From Nocardia sp. XZ_19_385 (GTDB taxonomy: Bacteria; Actinomycetota; Actinomycetes; Mycobacteriales; Mycobacteriaceae), in contig NZ_JACVEE010000001.1 of the NCBI RefSeq assembly GCF_015355755.1, positions 2,638,534 to 2,702,533 on the forward strand: a stretch of 64,000 nucleotides of DNA, given 5' to 3'. The translations under genes were made by a program, and so were the position numbers. Shown in pieces: positions 35,078 through 43,548 of this stretch (its first letter is position 1; each line of letters opens with the position of its first letter). The notes under the pieces are model-generated. The model was not told where the DNA came from. It ran no database searches and saw only the letters and a program-made list of their open reading frames with translations.

Positions 35078-35808
35078 GCGAACACTTTTCGGGTTTGTCG
35101 AAGCTCTGAACGCGCCCATAGCGGGGTACTTGTGACGACATCGAGCGTTCGGACATGGCTGCGGCAGGTAAGCACGGTAGGGCTCCCGACACGCCGCATC
35201 GCTTCAGTGCGTCCGCGAGGTCGTCACCCTTCGGTACCCGGCTGAGGGTCAGTTTTTCGATGCGTCCGCAGGGTGGCGGCGGCGTTGGGATCGAACAACC
35301 CTTCCGGACAGGGCGTTCTGGTGGGGGCTGTGGTCCAGAGATTGGCTCAACCATGGATGGCCGCGTTCGGCGCGCCTGGCATGGTGGTGACCGTTCGGGT
35401 GCCCGGCAGAGGGCTGGTTTCGGTGCGTCCGCAGGGTGGCGGCGGTTGGGGATCGGACAAACCTCCCGGCCAGGGTCGTCCAGTAGTGGTGCTGTGGTCC
35501 AGAGATCTTGCCCAATCATGCGGGGCGCGTTGGCAGCCCTACCGGACTTACCCCTCACCTTTCGTGCGGGCGCTCGGTTCGGTCCTCGGTCACCCGGCTG
35601 TGGTCCGGTCCAGAACATTCCAGAAAGACAGAAAAGAGAATCGGTGCGGATGAACAGCTTCAGAGGCACTGTGGAGACAAACCGAAACAGTCGCATCCCG
35701 TAACGCATTGTGTACCAGTGGATTTCGATCGCGTGTCCAGTGTGAAGAGATCGAATTCAGACCCGATTTTCGATAGCTATCCGCTTTGAACGGCGATAGA
35801 ATTCACAC
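35078..35808. repeat. Non-coding region with degenerate 163-bp tandem repeats upstream of the HNH gene
   Basis: 731 bp without a convincing gene. Two imperfect copies of a unit of about 163 bp lie head to tail, roughly 35221-35383 and 35384-35546. Shared landmarks are TGCGTCCGCAGGGTGGCGGC (35261 and 35424) and TGTGGTCCAGAGAT (near 35330 and 35494). A partial earlier copy starts near 35195 (GTGCGTCCGC). The period is not a multiple of three, so it is not a repeated peptide. Open frames here exist on both strands but look compositional. Confidence 0.6.
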
Positions 35809-37386
35809 ATGCGTTCGACCAGCCCAGCGGTATCAGCACAGCGGGTCACCGACCCGCTACTGACCGCCGCCACCGACCTCACCGCCACCACGGTGACGCT
35901 GTTCTCGGATGAGGCTGTGCTCGAAGCGATGCGCGAGTTGGAGAAAGCGCGGCGGGTGCTGGATTCCTTCGCCCACAAACTGATCGTGCGCGCCACCGAA
36001 GGCGGACTCCCCGCCCGCACCGGCGCCGGGACCACGAAGAAACTACTGATCCAAACTCTTCGGATTTCTCATGCCGATGCCGCCGCCCGCGTCGCGGCCG
36101 CGACGGCTTTGGGTGTGTGGCATGACATCCCGGGCGAGGATGTCGAGCCCCACCACCCCGCGACCGCAGCCGCCCAAGCCGAAGGCCAGATCTCCACCGA
36201 CCACGCACGCGAGATCGCGAAAGTGTTGAAACGTGTCCCCGGCTCGACCGCGAACACCGATTTCGAAGCCGCCGAACAGATCCTGGCCACCGCCGCCCGT
36301 GCCGTGATGCCCGAAGATATCACCAACATCGGCCGAGACATCCTGGCACGCCTCGACCCCGATGGCAGCCTCACCAACGACAGCGACCGCCAACGCCAAC
36401 GCAGCCTGCGTATTGGTCGGCAACGCGCTGACGGCATGTCGGCGATCAGCGGAGACATCACCCCCACCCTGCGCGCCCTGCTCGACCCTGTCCTCGCCAA
36501 ACTCGGACGCCCGGGCATGAACAACCCCGACGACCCCGACAGCCCCTCCGGCAGCACCGAGCACATCGATCGGGAGGTGTTGGATGCCGCCGCCAAGCGC
36601 GATACCCGCAGTGCCGCCCAACGCACCCACGACGCGTTGGTCGCCCTGTTGTCGCCGGGCACCGACCCCGCAAACCTGGGAACCCATCGCGGGCTGCCGG
36701 TTTCAGCGATCCTGTCGATCAGCATCGAGGACATCGAGAACGCCGCCGGGGTCGCGACCACCGCGACCGGGGGCACGGTCCCGATCGGGGAAGCGTTGAA
36801 GCTGGCCGAACGGGCTCTGCCGTGGCTGATGGTGTTCGACCATGCCGGTGTCCCATTGCATTTGGGGCGCACCAAACGCCTCGCCAGCCCCGGTCAACGA
36901 TTGGCGTTGATCGCTGCTCTGCGGGGCTGCACCCGTCCGGGTTGTGACGCCCCGGCGAGTATATGCGCGGTCCATCATGTCACCGACTGGAACAAACACG
37001 GCAACACTGACATCGGCAACGAAACCTTGGCCTGCGACCGCTGCCACGCCCTGATTCATGACGGGCCCGGCGGCTGGAAAACTGTTGTCCTCGGCAAGGG
37101 TTCGGATCATCCGGGCCGGACCGGGTGGATCGCACCACCCCACATCGACCCCACCCGCACACCCCGAATCAACCACCGCCACCACGCCAGCGAACTACTC
37201 GCCGAAACACTCGCACGCATCCACGAAGACAGAGAACACGACCGCGCACAGCGCCGACGCTGGCTCACCGAACTAGCGCCACGCAAGCCCGCCGCTGAGC
37301 CCGCGGTGCCGCCCCGCGCGGCGCCGCGAGATATCCGCGTCCGCAGCCGAACGGGCCCTGCCCCAGCCGTAGCGCGCAAGCCATAA
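35809..37386 (+). CDS. 13E12-type DUF222 protein with C-terminal HNH endonuclease motif
   Basis: 525 residues. A helical DUF222 region occupies most of the N-terminal 350 residues (hallmark 'DHAREIAKVLKRVPG' and 'ERALPWLMVFDHAGVPLHLGRTKRLASPGQRLALIAALRGCTRPGCDAP'). An HNH nuclease motif follows: C-x4-C, 'AVHHVTDWNKHGNTDIGNETLACDRCHALIHDG'. The 13E12 family is multicopy and repetitive in Nocardia and Mycobacterium and is thought to be a mobile or phage-derived group. The Pro/Arg-rich tail is low complexity. The upstream 163-bp tandem repeats may belong to the same unit. Catalytic His/Asn residues are all present. Confidence 0.9.
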   Translation: MRSTSPAVSAQRVTDPLLTAATDLTATTVTLFSDEAVLEAMRELEKARRVLDSFAHKLIVRATEGGLPARTGAGTTKKLLIQTLRISHADAAARVAAATALGVWHDIPGEDVEPHHPATAAAQAEGQISTDHAREIAKVLKRVPGSTANTDFEAAEQILATAARAVMPEDITNIGRDILARLDPDGSLTNDSDRQRQRSLRIGRQRADGMSAISGDITPTLRALLDPVLAKLGRPGMNNPDDPDSPSGSTEHIDREVLDAAAKRDTRSAAQRTHDALVALLSPGTDPANLGTHRGLPVSAILSISIEDIENAAGVATTATGGTVPIGEALKLAERALPWLMVFDHAGVPLHLGRTKRLASPGQRLALIAALRGCTRPGCDAPASICAVHHVTDWNKHGNTDIGNETLACDRCHALIHDGPGGWKTVVLGKGSDHPGRTGWIAPPHIDPTRTPRINHRHHASELLAETLARIHEDREHDRAQRRRWLTELAPRKPAAEPAVPPRAAPRDIRVRSRTGPAPAVARKP

Positions 37387-37744
37387 ACCGTTGTCCTGGA
37401 CCATAATTCGATAACCCGGAAAGGTCCTGGATGGATCGCCTCTCCTGACATCGACCGCTGCTGGCCTCTGACAGAGTCTCCTCCACCAATCCAGCGAGTT
37501 AACTGGCTCGCCGACACTATCGCGCGCCCACGACCGTCTCGGAACCGCGGCTCTCGACAGCATCGAAACGAGTCACCGCGGCCGACCGCTTACACATCCT
37601 CCCTGCGGCACGGCACCAATGTGTCCGGCACCTAGCGCTATTCGTCGGGCGATGAGGCCGGTGCGGAGAGCGAGGCTAGGGCCCTCGGCTCGGAGTAACG
37701 CCGCCGGTCTGACGAATTCCTGAGTCGCGAGCGGCTGGTACAGG
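37387..37744. other. 358-bp intergenic region
   Basis: Between the HNH gene and the end of the minus-strand thioredoxin-domain gene. No gene, clear hairpin terminator or repeat was recognised. The open frames that run in from neighbouring genes lack start signals and protein character. Confidence 0.6.
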
Positions 37745-38677
37745 TCAGAGGTGGGGTTCGATTTCGGTGATCAGGTGCTTTTTGCCGGCGAAGCCGACTA
37801 CGCGGTGGATTTCGTTGCCGTCCTTGAACATCAAGATGGCGGGGATGCCGCGGAAGTTGAAGCGCTCCCAGATGCCTTCGTATTGGTCGACATCGATCTT
37901 GCGGACGAGTACTCGGCCGGCCCATTGTTCGGAAAGTTCGGCTAGGACTGGGGTGACCTGGCGGCAGGGGCCGCACCATTCGGCCCAGAAGTCGACCAGT
38001 AGTGGGATGCCGGTGGAGCTTTCGGCGGGGATGTCTTCCGGGGTGATGGCGGTTAGTTTGTCGCGCGCTGTCAGGTAGAGCTGTTTGTCTTTTGCTTCTT
38101 GGGCGAGGACTTCGGTGGGGACCGGGTCGCCGTTGGTTCGGACCCAGGTCGTGAGGTCGGTGAGGCGTGGGCCGGGGGCGTCGGGTTCGCCGCAGGCTTC
38201 GCTGAGGGCGCGTGACAATTCTTGGAGCGCTTCGCCGGGGTGGTGGCCGGTGCCGGTCAGGTTGAAGGCTTGGGCCGTGACTGTGTCGCCGTCGCGTTGC
38301 AATTCGAGGTCTTGCCAGAGGCGGACGGTGTACTGCTCGTCGTCGGTGACTCGCCAGCGGACGGTGATGTCGCGGAGTTCCGCTACTTCGCGGGCGGTGG
38401 CTTCCGCTTCGGAAAGGTGGGTGCCGTGTTCGCGGACGTAAGCGGCGAAGGGTTCGAACTCCGGCGAGCCGGGGCCGGCGGCGATCTGCTGTTGCAGGCC
38501 GCCCAGCAGTTCTTCGTAGACCTTCGCCGCGCTGTCGCTCTTCGCGTCGAGGTGGAAGGCGGGCCAGTGGCCGATCGTGTGGCCGTCGGATTCCTCGATT
38601 TGGACTGTTTCGAGCAGCTTGATGATGTAGGTGCCCGCACCGGGCAGCGTGACGGTGAACTCGTGATCGCGCTCCAT
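37745..38677 (-). CDS. Protein with C-terminal thioredoxin domain
   Basis: 310 residues. The N-terminal 200 residues form an unfamiliar alpha/beta region (beginning MERDHEFTVTLPGAGTYIIKLLE); the C-terminal 110 residues are a clear thioredoxin fold: 'LLVDFWAEWCGPCRQVTPVLAELSEQWAGRVLVRKIDVDQYEGIWERFNFRGIPAILMFKDG', with active-site WCGPC and the cis-Pro segment (GIPAIL). No signal peptide, so it is cytoplasmic. A redox role is likely. Divergent from the WXG-type gene set with about 150 bp between; whether they are functionally linked is unknown. Confidence 0.88.
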   Translation of the reverse strand: MERDHEFTVTLPGAGTYIIKLLETVQIEESDGHTIGHWPAFHLDAKSDSAAKVYEELLGGLQQQIAAGPGSPEFEPFAAYVREHGTHLSEAEATAREVAELRDITVRWRVTDDEQYTVRLWQDLELQRDGDTVTAQAFNLTGTGHHPGEALQELSRALSEACGEPDAPGPRLTDLTTWVRTNGDPVPTEVLAQEAKDKQLYLTARDKLTAITPEDIPAESSTGIPLLVDFWAEWCGPCRQVTPVLAELSEQWAGRVLVRKIDVDQYEGIWERFNFRGIPAILMFKDGNEIHRVVGFAGKKHLITEIEPHL

Positions 38678-38830
38678 GGGACCCCTCCGGCGCTCGCAAA
38701 CGACTGGAAACAATGCTAGATCCAGCGCCCGGCGCCCACTGCGGGTTGGCGAAACTTCGCCGCCAGGAAAGTGGAACCGATCTTGCCCACGCTGCGTCGA
38801 AGAAAGTGAACGCACTACGCAGGGAGAGAT

Positions 38831-39130
38831 GTGGCCAAGGAGGCGCAGTTCGGGGTACAGCCCGCACAGTTGACGAGCATTTCCGCTACGTGGCGGCGGG
38901 AGGCGGGGGACCTCACGGGGCTGGTGTGGTCGGCGTTGTCCGAGGTCGGCGGCGAGGGCAGTGCGGTGCTGGCGGCGGTGCGGGACAGCGCGGATCCGGC
39001 GCGGCAGGCGGCGGTTTCGATCGCGAGCAGGTTCACGACGATGGCGGAGCTGGTGGACAAGTTCGCGGGCAGTATCGCCGAGCGGGATGCCGAGATCGCG
39101 GCGGAATTCGGGAAGCTGGAGGCGCGCTGA
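38831..39130 (+). CDS. Small helical type VII secretion-like protein
   Basis: 99 residues, predicted as two long helices with no signal peptide: MAKEAQFGVQPAQLTSISATWRREAG...DPARQAAVSIASRFTTMAELVDKFAGSIAERDAEIAAEFGKL. Size and helix-rich, Ala-rich layout resemble WXG100/EsxA-type proteins; a W-R-R occurs at residue 21, not a strict W-x-G. The stop overlaps the ATG of the next gene by one base (39128-39130). Likely partner of the WXG-domain hydrolase downstream. GTG start at 38831; no typical YxxxD/E tail is seen. Confidence 0.7.
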   Translation: MAKEAQFGVQPAQLTSISATWRREAGDLTGLVWSALSEVGGEGSAVLAAVRDSADPARQAAVSIASRFTTMAELVDKFAGSIAERDAEIAAEFGKLEAR

Positions 39131-40998
39131 TGCGGCCGACGATCTCGCAGCTGGCGGCGTGGAACCTCGCTGGGCTGCTGCAGGCGGCGAAGGTGGCGAA
39201 CGAGAACGCGGTGACGCTGTACGACTCGCTCACGGATTCGTCGCGGGCGATGGACGCCGCGCAGGAGTGGCGGGGCCAGACCAGGGACGCGGCCTGGCGG
39301 CGCACGAACGAGGAGATCGAGCACGCGCACGAGGTGCGCGGGCTGCTGGTGCAGTTCGCCGACGAAGCCGCGGACGCGCACCGGGAATTCGAGACCGCCC
39401 GCACGTATGTGCTGGCGCAGCAGTCGACGGCACGGACCGCGGGCTGCACGGTCGGCGACACCGGCATGGTCACCCACCCGGACAGCGGCAACACCGAAGC
39501 CGGTGTCTTCCAACTGAATATCCTCGCTGGTCTGGACGAGATCGAGCGGATCGACAACAGCTATGGGGAACAGCTGCGCGCCATCCAAGCCGATCTCGCC
39601 GCGATCCGGGAAGGCCAGCAGGACATCATGTTCCAGGGCGTCCCCCGCGACCCGGACGACGTAATCACCCAACTGGCGGCGATGACCGCTGATCAGCGCG
39701 CGGCCGCGCTGTCGCAGCTGAGCCCATCGGATATCCGGGCCCTGGTAATCGCGAATCCGGATGTGATGGGCAATTTGAACGGTGTCCCGTTCCCGATCCG
39801 CATCGCGGCCAACGAGATCAATATCCGCAACGCCGTTCAGCAGGAGAAGCACAAGCCCAATCCCGATCAGGAGCGGATCAACCGTCTGGAGGGCCTGCTC
39901 GCGCCGATCGACGACCCGACCAAGACCGACAAGGTGCTCGGGAAGTCCGAGTCGGACAAGAAGCCGGAACTCGAGCTGGTGCGGACCGCCGGCCTCAGTG
40001 CCGCCGACGACGCGAAGCTGGACCGCAAATTCATCATGTTCCGGGCCGACGAGGGCACCGGGCACATGATCGAGATGGTCGGCGAATTCACCTCGGACAC
40101 AAAGGGAGTCGGCGTCTACGTGCCCGGCACCTCGACCGATCTGGACGGTTCCGCGTCCAATCAGGCCGCCGCCTGGAACCTGGCCGACCAGACCAAGGGC
40201 CCGGTATTCCTCTACATGGAGGGCGATTTCCCACAGGATCTCGGCCCGTCCGGCGCGATGAACCCGCAGTACGCCGAGGACATGGCCCCCAAGTTGGTCG
40301 AGTTCGGCAAGGAGGTCGACCGCGAGGTCGGTCAACGGGCCCCGGGGACCCCGGTCACCTACGTCGGCCATTCCTATGGCGGTTCGATCGTCGGCACCGC
40401 CGAACAACAGGGCCTGCGCGCCGACCGCATCCTGCACGCCTCCTCGGCGGGCACCGGCGTGGAAGACAAGGCGTGGAACAACCCGAACCCGAATGTGCAG
40501 CGCTACTCCATGACCGCTCCCGGTGACCTGATCGGCGCCGCACAATCCGCGCCCCGGGACACCGGTCTCCCGTCCTGGCTCGACCTGCCCGGCATCCCGG
40601 AGAGCAACCCGCACGGCGGCCACCCACAGGGCACCGACCCGGACAAGATGCCGGGCGTCACCCGCCTCGACACCGGCTACTACGGCGATTACAACGGCGA
40701 CGGCGAACAGGCGGTCGTCTTCGGCCCGGACGGCCACGGAAAGTACTGGGACGACCCGAATTCCACCGCCTTCCGCAATATCGCGGGCGTCATCGCGGGC
40801 GGCGAGGTACATGCCTACCGTGAGCGCGGCATCGAAACCGATTGGGTGGACATCGATCTCGGTGACGACGGCGATCTGAAAGACGAGGTCGCCGATCTGG
40901 TCGCCGCACAGGCCGCACAGCAGCTGGGCAAGAAGCCCTACGCCGACCCGCGCGTCACCGACAACGCCGAACTGGGACCGAGGATCCTGGCGTCATGA
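39130..40998 (+). CDS. WXG-type N-terminal domain fused to DUF1023 alpha/beta hydrolase
   Basis: 622 residues. The N-terminal helices (1-100) resemble a WXG100 domain: a W-R-G turn at residues 47-49 (QEWRGQTRDAAWRR) and long amphipathic helices rich in Ala/Glu. A helical linker (about 110-300) follows. The C-terminal half is an alpha/beta hydrolase of the DUF1023 type with 'GVYVPGTSTDLDG' and nucleophile elbow VGHSYGGS (Ser415). No Sec signal. The combination suggests a type VII-exported lipase or esterase, but substrate and export are inferred. Its stop overlaps the next gene's ATG (ATGA), so the three genes are translationally coupled. Confidence 0.82.
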   Translation: MRPTISQLAAWNLAGLLQAAKVANENAVTLYDSLTDSSRAMDAAQEWRGQTRDAAWRRTNEEIEHAHEVRGLLVQFADEAADAHREFETARTYVLAQQSTARTAGCTVGDTGMVTHPDSGNTEAGVFQLNILAGLDEIERIDNSYGEQLRAIQADLAAIREGQQDIMFQGVPRDPDDVITQLAAMTADQRAAALSQLSPSDIRALVIANPDVMGNLNGVPFPIRIAANEINIRNAVQQEKHKPNPDQERINRLEGLLAPIDDPTKTDKVLGKSESDKKPELELVRTAGLSAADDAKLDRKFIMFRADEGTGHMIEMVGEFTSDTKGVGVYVPGTSTDLDGSASNQAAAWNLADQTKGPVFLYMEGDFPQDLGPSGAMNPQYAEDMAPKLVEFGKEVDREVGQRAPGTPVTYVGHSYGGSIVGTAEQQGLRADRILHASSAGTGVEDKAWNNPNPNVQRYSMTAPGDLIGAAQSAPRDTGLPSWLDLPGIPESNPHGGHPQGTDPDKMPGVTRLDTGYYGDYNGDGEQAVVFGPDGHGKYWDDPNSTAFRNIAGVIAGGEVHAYRERGIETDWVDIDLGDDGDLKDEVADLVAAQAAQQLGKKPYADPRVTDNAELGPRILAS

Positions 40999-41870
40999 GA
41001 TTCCTGCACGGTGTGCCAGTCCTGGTCGCGGCCGCGCTGCTGTCGACAGCGGCAACGTGCGACCCGTACAGCGGCGGGCCCACCGAGCAGGAGATCCTCG
41101 AAAAGTCCGGCCTCACCGTGGACAAGGCCGAGTTCGCGATGTTCGGCAATCTACTGGCCGTCTCCCCGGACCCGGGCCGGTCCTACAGCGTCGAATCCAG
41201 CCGCACCGGATGCCGCACCAACGCCTCGGCGATGACCGAAGGGCCGCCGTGGAAGTTGCGCGCCCAGGACGAATTCCCCAATCCCACACCGGAATTGGTT
41301 CGCGCCGCCCAGGACAAGCTGGCTGCGCTCGTCAAGCGCGACGGCTACCGCATGAAGGACGATCAAGCGCGCACCAAGTCCTTCACCAGCACCGCGGGTT
41401 ACGAAGGCGGCGTACGCCTTTCGAACACGAATGTGCTCACCGTGTGGGCGACCACGCCTTGCGCCGCGGACATCCCATCCGCCGATGGGTCACTCGCGGC
41501 CACCTTGGCGCACATCCCCGCCCTCACCCGAAAAGCCGTGCAGGCCTTCAATAACGGCAACCCGCTGGATCTCTACACCATCACCTGCGGGCCCCTGAAC
41601 CGGAAACTGACCGTCGGGCCGCAAACTCCGGAAAGGCAAGCCTTCGAACAGCAGATGAAGGCGAACGCCTCCGCCCGCGGCTTGGGGCAGGTCACCGAGA
41701 TCGCGAACTACCGCTGGGCGGACAGCAGCGAGAGCGAGATCGCCGCGGACGTCACCGTCCGCTACGCCAAACACGCACCGGGCCTGGACCACACCAACAG
41801 CAAGCGCTACCGCGCGGTCTATCAGCAGATCTCCGGCGAGGCCGATCTGTGCTCCTTCGAGCCGGCCTGA
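40995..41870 (+). CDS. Secreted or lipid-anchored protein coupled to the WXG hydrolase
   Basis: 291 residues: N-terminal signal MRFLHGVPVLVAAALLSTAATC, with a Cys at residue 22 that could be lipidated although A-A-T-C is a weak lipobox. The mature part is about 270 residues with several Cys and 'SSRTGCRTNASAMTEGPPWKLRAQDEFP', 'FTSTAGYEGGVRLSNTNVLTVWATTPC'. No family recognised. Four-base overlap with the hydrolase gene. By analogy with lipoprotein immunity partners of type VII lipases it may protect the producing cell; this is inference. A strong hairpin terminator follows. Confidence 0.72.
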   Translation: MRFLHGVPVLVAAALLSTAATCDPYSGGPTEQEILEKSGLTVDKAEFAMFGNLLAVSPDPGRSYSVESSRTGCRTNASAMTEGPPWKLRAQDEFPNPTPELVRAAQDKLAALVKRDGYRMKDDQARTKSFTSTAGYEGGVRLSNTNVLTVWATTPCAADIPSADGSLAATLAHIPALTRKAVQAFNNGNPLDLYTITCGPLNRKLTVGPQTPERQAFEQQMKANASARGLGQVTEIANYRWADSSESEIAADVTVRYAKHAPGLDHTNSKRYRAVYQQISGEADLCSFEPA

Positions 41871-41875
41871 CTGGA

Positions 41876-41914
41876 GGCTGATGGGGATGTTGCAACCGCA
41901 AGTCCCCATCAGCC
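41876..41914. terminator. Hairpin terminator, bidirectional
   Basis: Perfect 12-bp stem GGCTGATGGGGA / TCCCCATCAGCC with a 15-base loop, exactly filling the space between convergent genes ending at 41870 and 41922. Confidence 0.85.
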
Positions 41915-41921
41915 AGTCCAT

Positions 41922-43523
41922 CTACTTCTCGATCCCCTCGAAGTCGAACAGCCCGTTCCAGGTGAGTTCGGCTTTCTTCACCTTGTCCGAGCGACCCGCG
42001 TTCGCCACGTAATCGAAGATCGGGATGTCGACCATGTCCCGGAACAGCAGCGTCTGGAACTCGCCGATGATCTTGTACGACTCCGGTAGCGACCCCGCGG
42101 CCAACGCGGCGTCCAGCAGCCTGTCCGCCTCCGGGTTTTTGTAGTCGATACTGTTGGAGCCGGAGTAGCTGTAGTAGTGCGGGGTCAGGAACTGCAGCAT
42201 TGTCGGATAGTCACCCTGCCAGCCGTACCGGAACGCCTTGCCGATGGTGCGTCCGGTGATCTGCGTGCGAATGTCGCGGAACGTCGGGAACGGTACGCCG
42301 ACCGCATCGATGCCCAGCACATTCTTCACGCTGTTGGCGACGGCTTCGATCCATTCCTGGTGTCCACCGTCGGCGTTGTAGGCGATCTCGTATTTGCCCG
42401 ACCATGGCGAAAGGGCATTGGCCTGGGCCCACAGTTTCTTGGCCTCGTCCGGGTTGTATTTCAGCACCTCCGAGCCGGGCAGGTTGCCGTCGAAACCGGG
42501 CAGCACGCTGGAGGTGCGGTCGCGGGCCGGCAGGCGGGTGCCCTGGAAGATCTTCTCCGCCATCTGTTCCCGGTGGATCGCCATCGAAATCGCTTTGCGG
42601 CGCAGCACGCCTTCCTCGCCGGCGAAGTGCGGCACGGTGGGCTGGATGCCGATCTTCTGGTTCTGCGCGGTGGGCTTGGTGATCGCGAGGTCACCGAGAT
42701 CCTTTTTGTAGGTGGCGAGCGCGCTGGGCGGGATGGTGTCGAGGGCGTCCAGGTTGCCTGCCTGCAGGTCGGCGTAGGCGGTGTCGAAGGACTGGTAGTG
42801 CACGAACCGCAGGCCGTCGTTCTTGGCCGGGCGGCCGCCCTTGTAGTCCGGGTTCTTGTCCAGGTCGATCTTGACGTTGTGTTCCCAGGTCTTGAACTTG
42901 TACGGGCCGTTGCCGACCGGCGCCTCACCGAAGGCCTTCATGTCCTTGAACGCGACATCGGGCAGCGGATAGAACGGCGCGTAACCCAGGGCGGTCTCGA
43001 AATCAATGGACGGCTTTTGCAATTCGACCGTGAAGGTGCTGTCATCGAGGACCTGGAGGCCCTTCATGGTCTGGGCCTTCGGTGGTTTGGCCTGCACCTC
43101 GTCGAACCCGAGAATCGGGGTGAAAACGTAGTTCTGCAGCTGGGCGTTGGTGGCGAGGGCGCCGTGGTTCCAGGCGTCGACGAAGTTCTTCGCCTTCACT
43201 GTGGTGCCGTCGGTGAATTTCCAGTTCGGCTTGATGGTGATCTTGTAGTTCTTGCGGTCGGTGGTCTCGATCTTCTCGGCCATCTCGTTGTGCGCGACAC
43301 CGTTGGCGTCGTAATACTTCAAACCCGCGAACAACCGGTCGATGACCCGACCACCCATGTTTTCGTTGGTGTTGGTGGGCACCAACGGGTTCTGCGGTTC
43401 CCCGCCGTTGACGAGGACGATCCGGCCATCGGCGCTGTCGTCGTCGTTCCCGCATCCGGACAGTCCCAGGCTGGTGGCCAGTAGCACCGCCCCGGCCAAC
43501 GCACCAGCTCTTGTGAATCTCAC
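41922..43523 (-). CDS. ABC transporter substrate-binding lipoprotein (SBP family 5), downstream tandem copy
   Basis: 533 residues. The signal peptide ends in lipobox L-S-G-C (AVLLATSLGLSGC). The body is a peptide-binding SBP-5 protein: 'YDANGVAHNEMAEKIETTDRKNYKITIKPNWKFTDGTTVKAKNFVDAWNHGA' and a C-terminal 'DMVDIPIFDYVANAGRSDKVKKAELTWNGLFDFEGIEK'. It is highly similar over its length to the copy at 43549-45147 (25-bp spacer), a recent duplication. No permease or ATPase genes flank the pair, so these are orphan binding proteins. GTG start at 43523 with GGAGAACGCA upstream, identical in both copies. Confidence 0.92.
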   Translation of the reverse strand: MRFTRAGALAGAVLLATSLGLSGCGNDDDSADGRIVLVNGGEPQNPLVPTNTNENMGGRVIDRLFAGLKYYDANGVAHNEMAEKIETTDRKNYKITIKPNWKFTDGTTVKAKNFVDAWNHGALATNAQLQNYVFTPILGFDEVQAKPPKAQTMKGLQVLDDSTFTVELQKPSIDFETALGYAPFYPLPDVAFKDMKAFGEAPVGNGPYKFKTWEHNVKIDLDKNPDYKGGRPAKNDGLRFVHYQSFDTAYADLQAGNLDALDTIPPSALATYKKDLGDLAITKPTAQNQKIGIQPTVPHFAGEEGVLRRKAISMAIHREQMAEKIFQGTRLPARDRTSSVLPGFDGNLPGSEVLKYNPDEAKKLWAQANALSPWSGKYEIAYNADGGHQEWIEAVANSVKNVLGIDAVGVPFPTFRDIRTQITGRTIGKAFRYGWQGDYPTMLQFLTPHYYSYSGSNSIDYKNPEADRLLDAALAAGSLPESYKIIGEFQTLLFRDMVDIPIFDYVANAGRSDKVKKAELTWNGLFDFEGIEK

Positions 43524-43548
43524 TGCGTTCTCCCAGATCTCGCTGAAA

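Noticed and set aside
34926..35708. Long minus-strand open frame across the repeat region
   Set aside because: Its translation is proline/arginine-rich without domain character, it overlaps the DUF72 gene in antisense, and the underlying 163-bp repeat shifts frame between copies. Treated as compositional.
37638..38867. Long minus-strand open frame overlapping the thioredoxin-domain gene
   Set aside because: It reads as Arg/Pro/His-rich sequence in another frame, while the frame with WCGPC is clearly the coding one.
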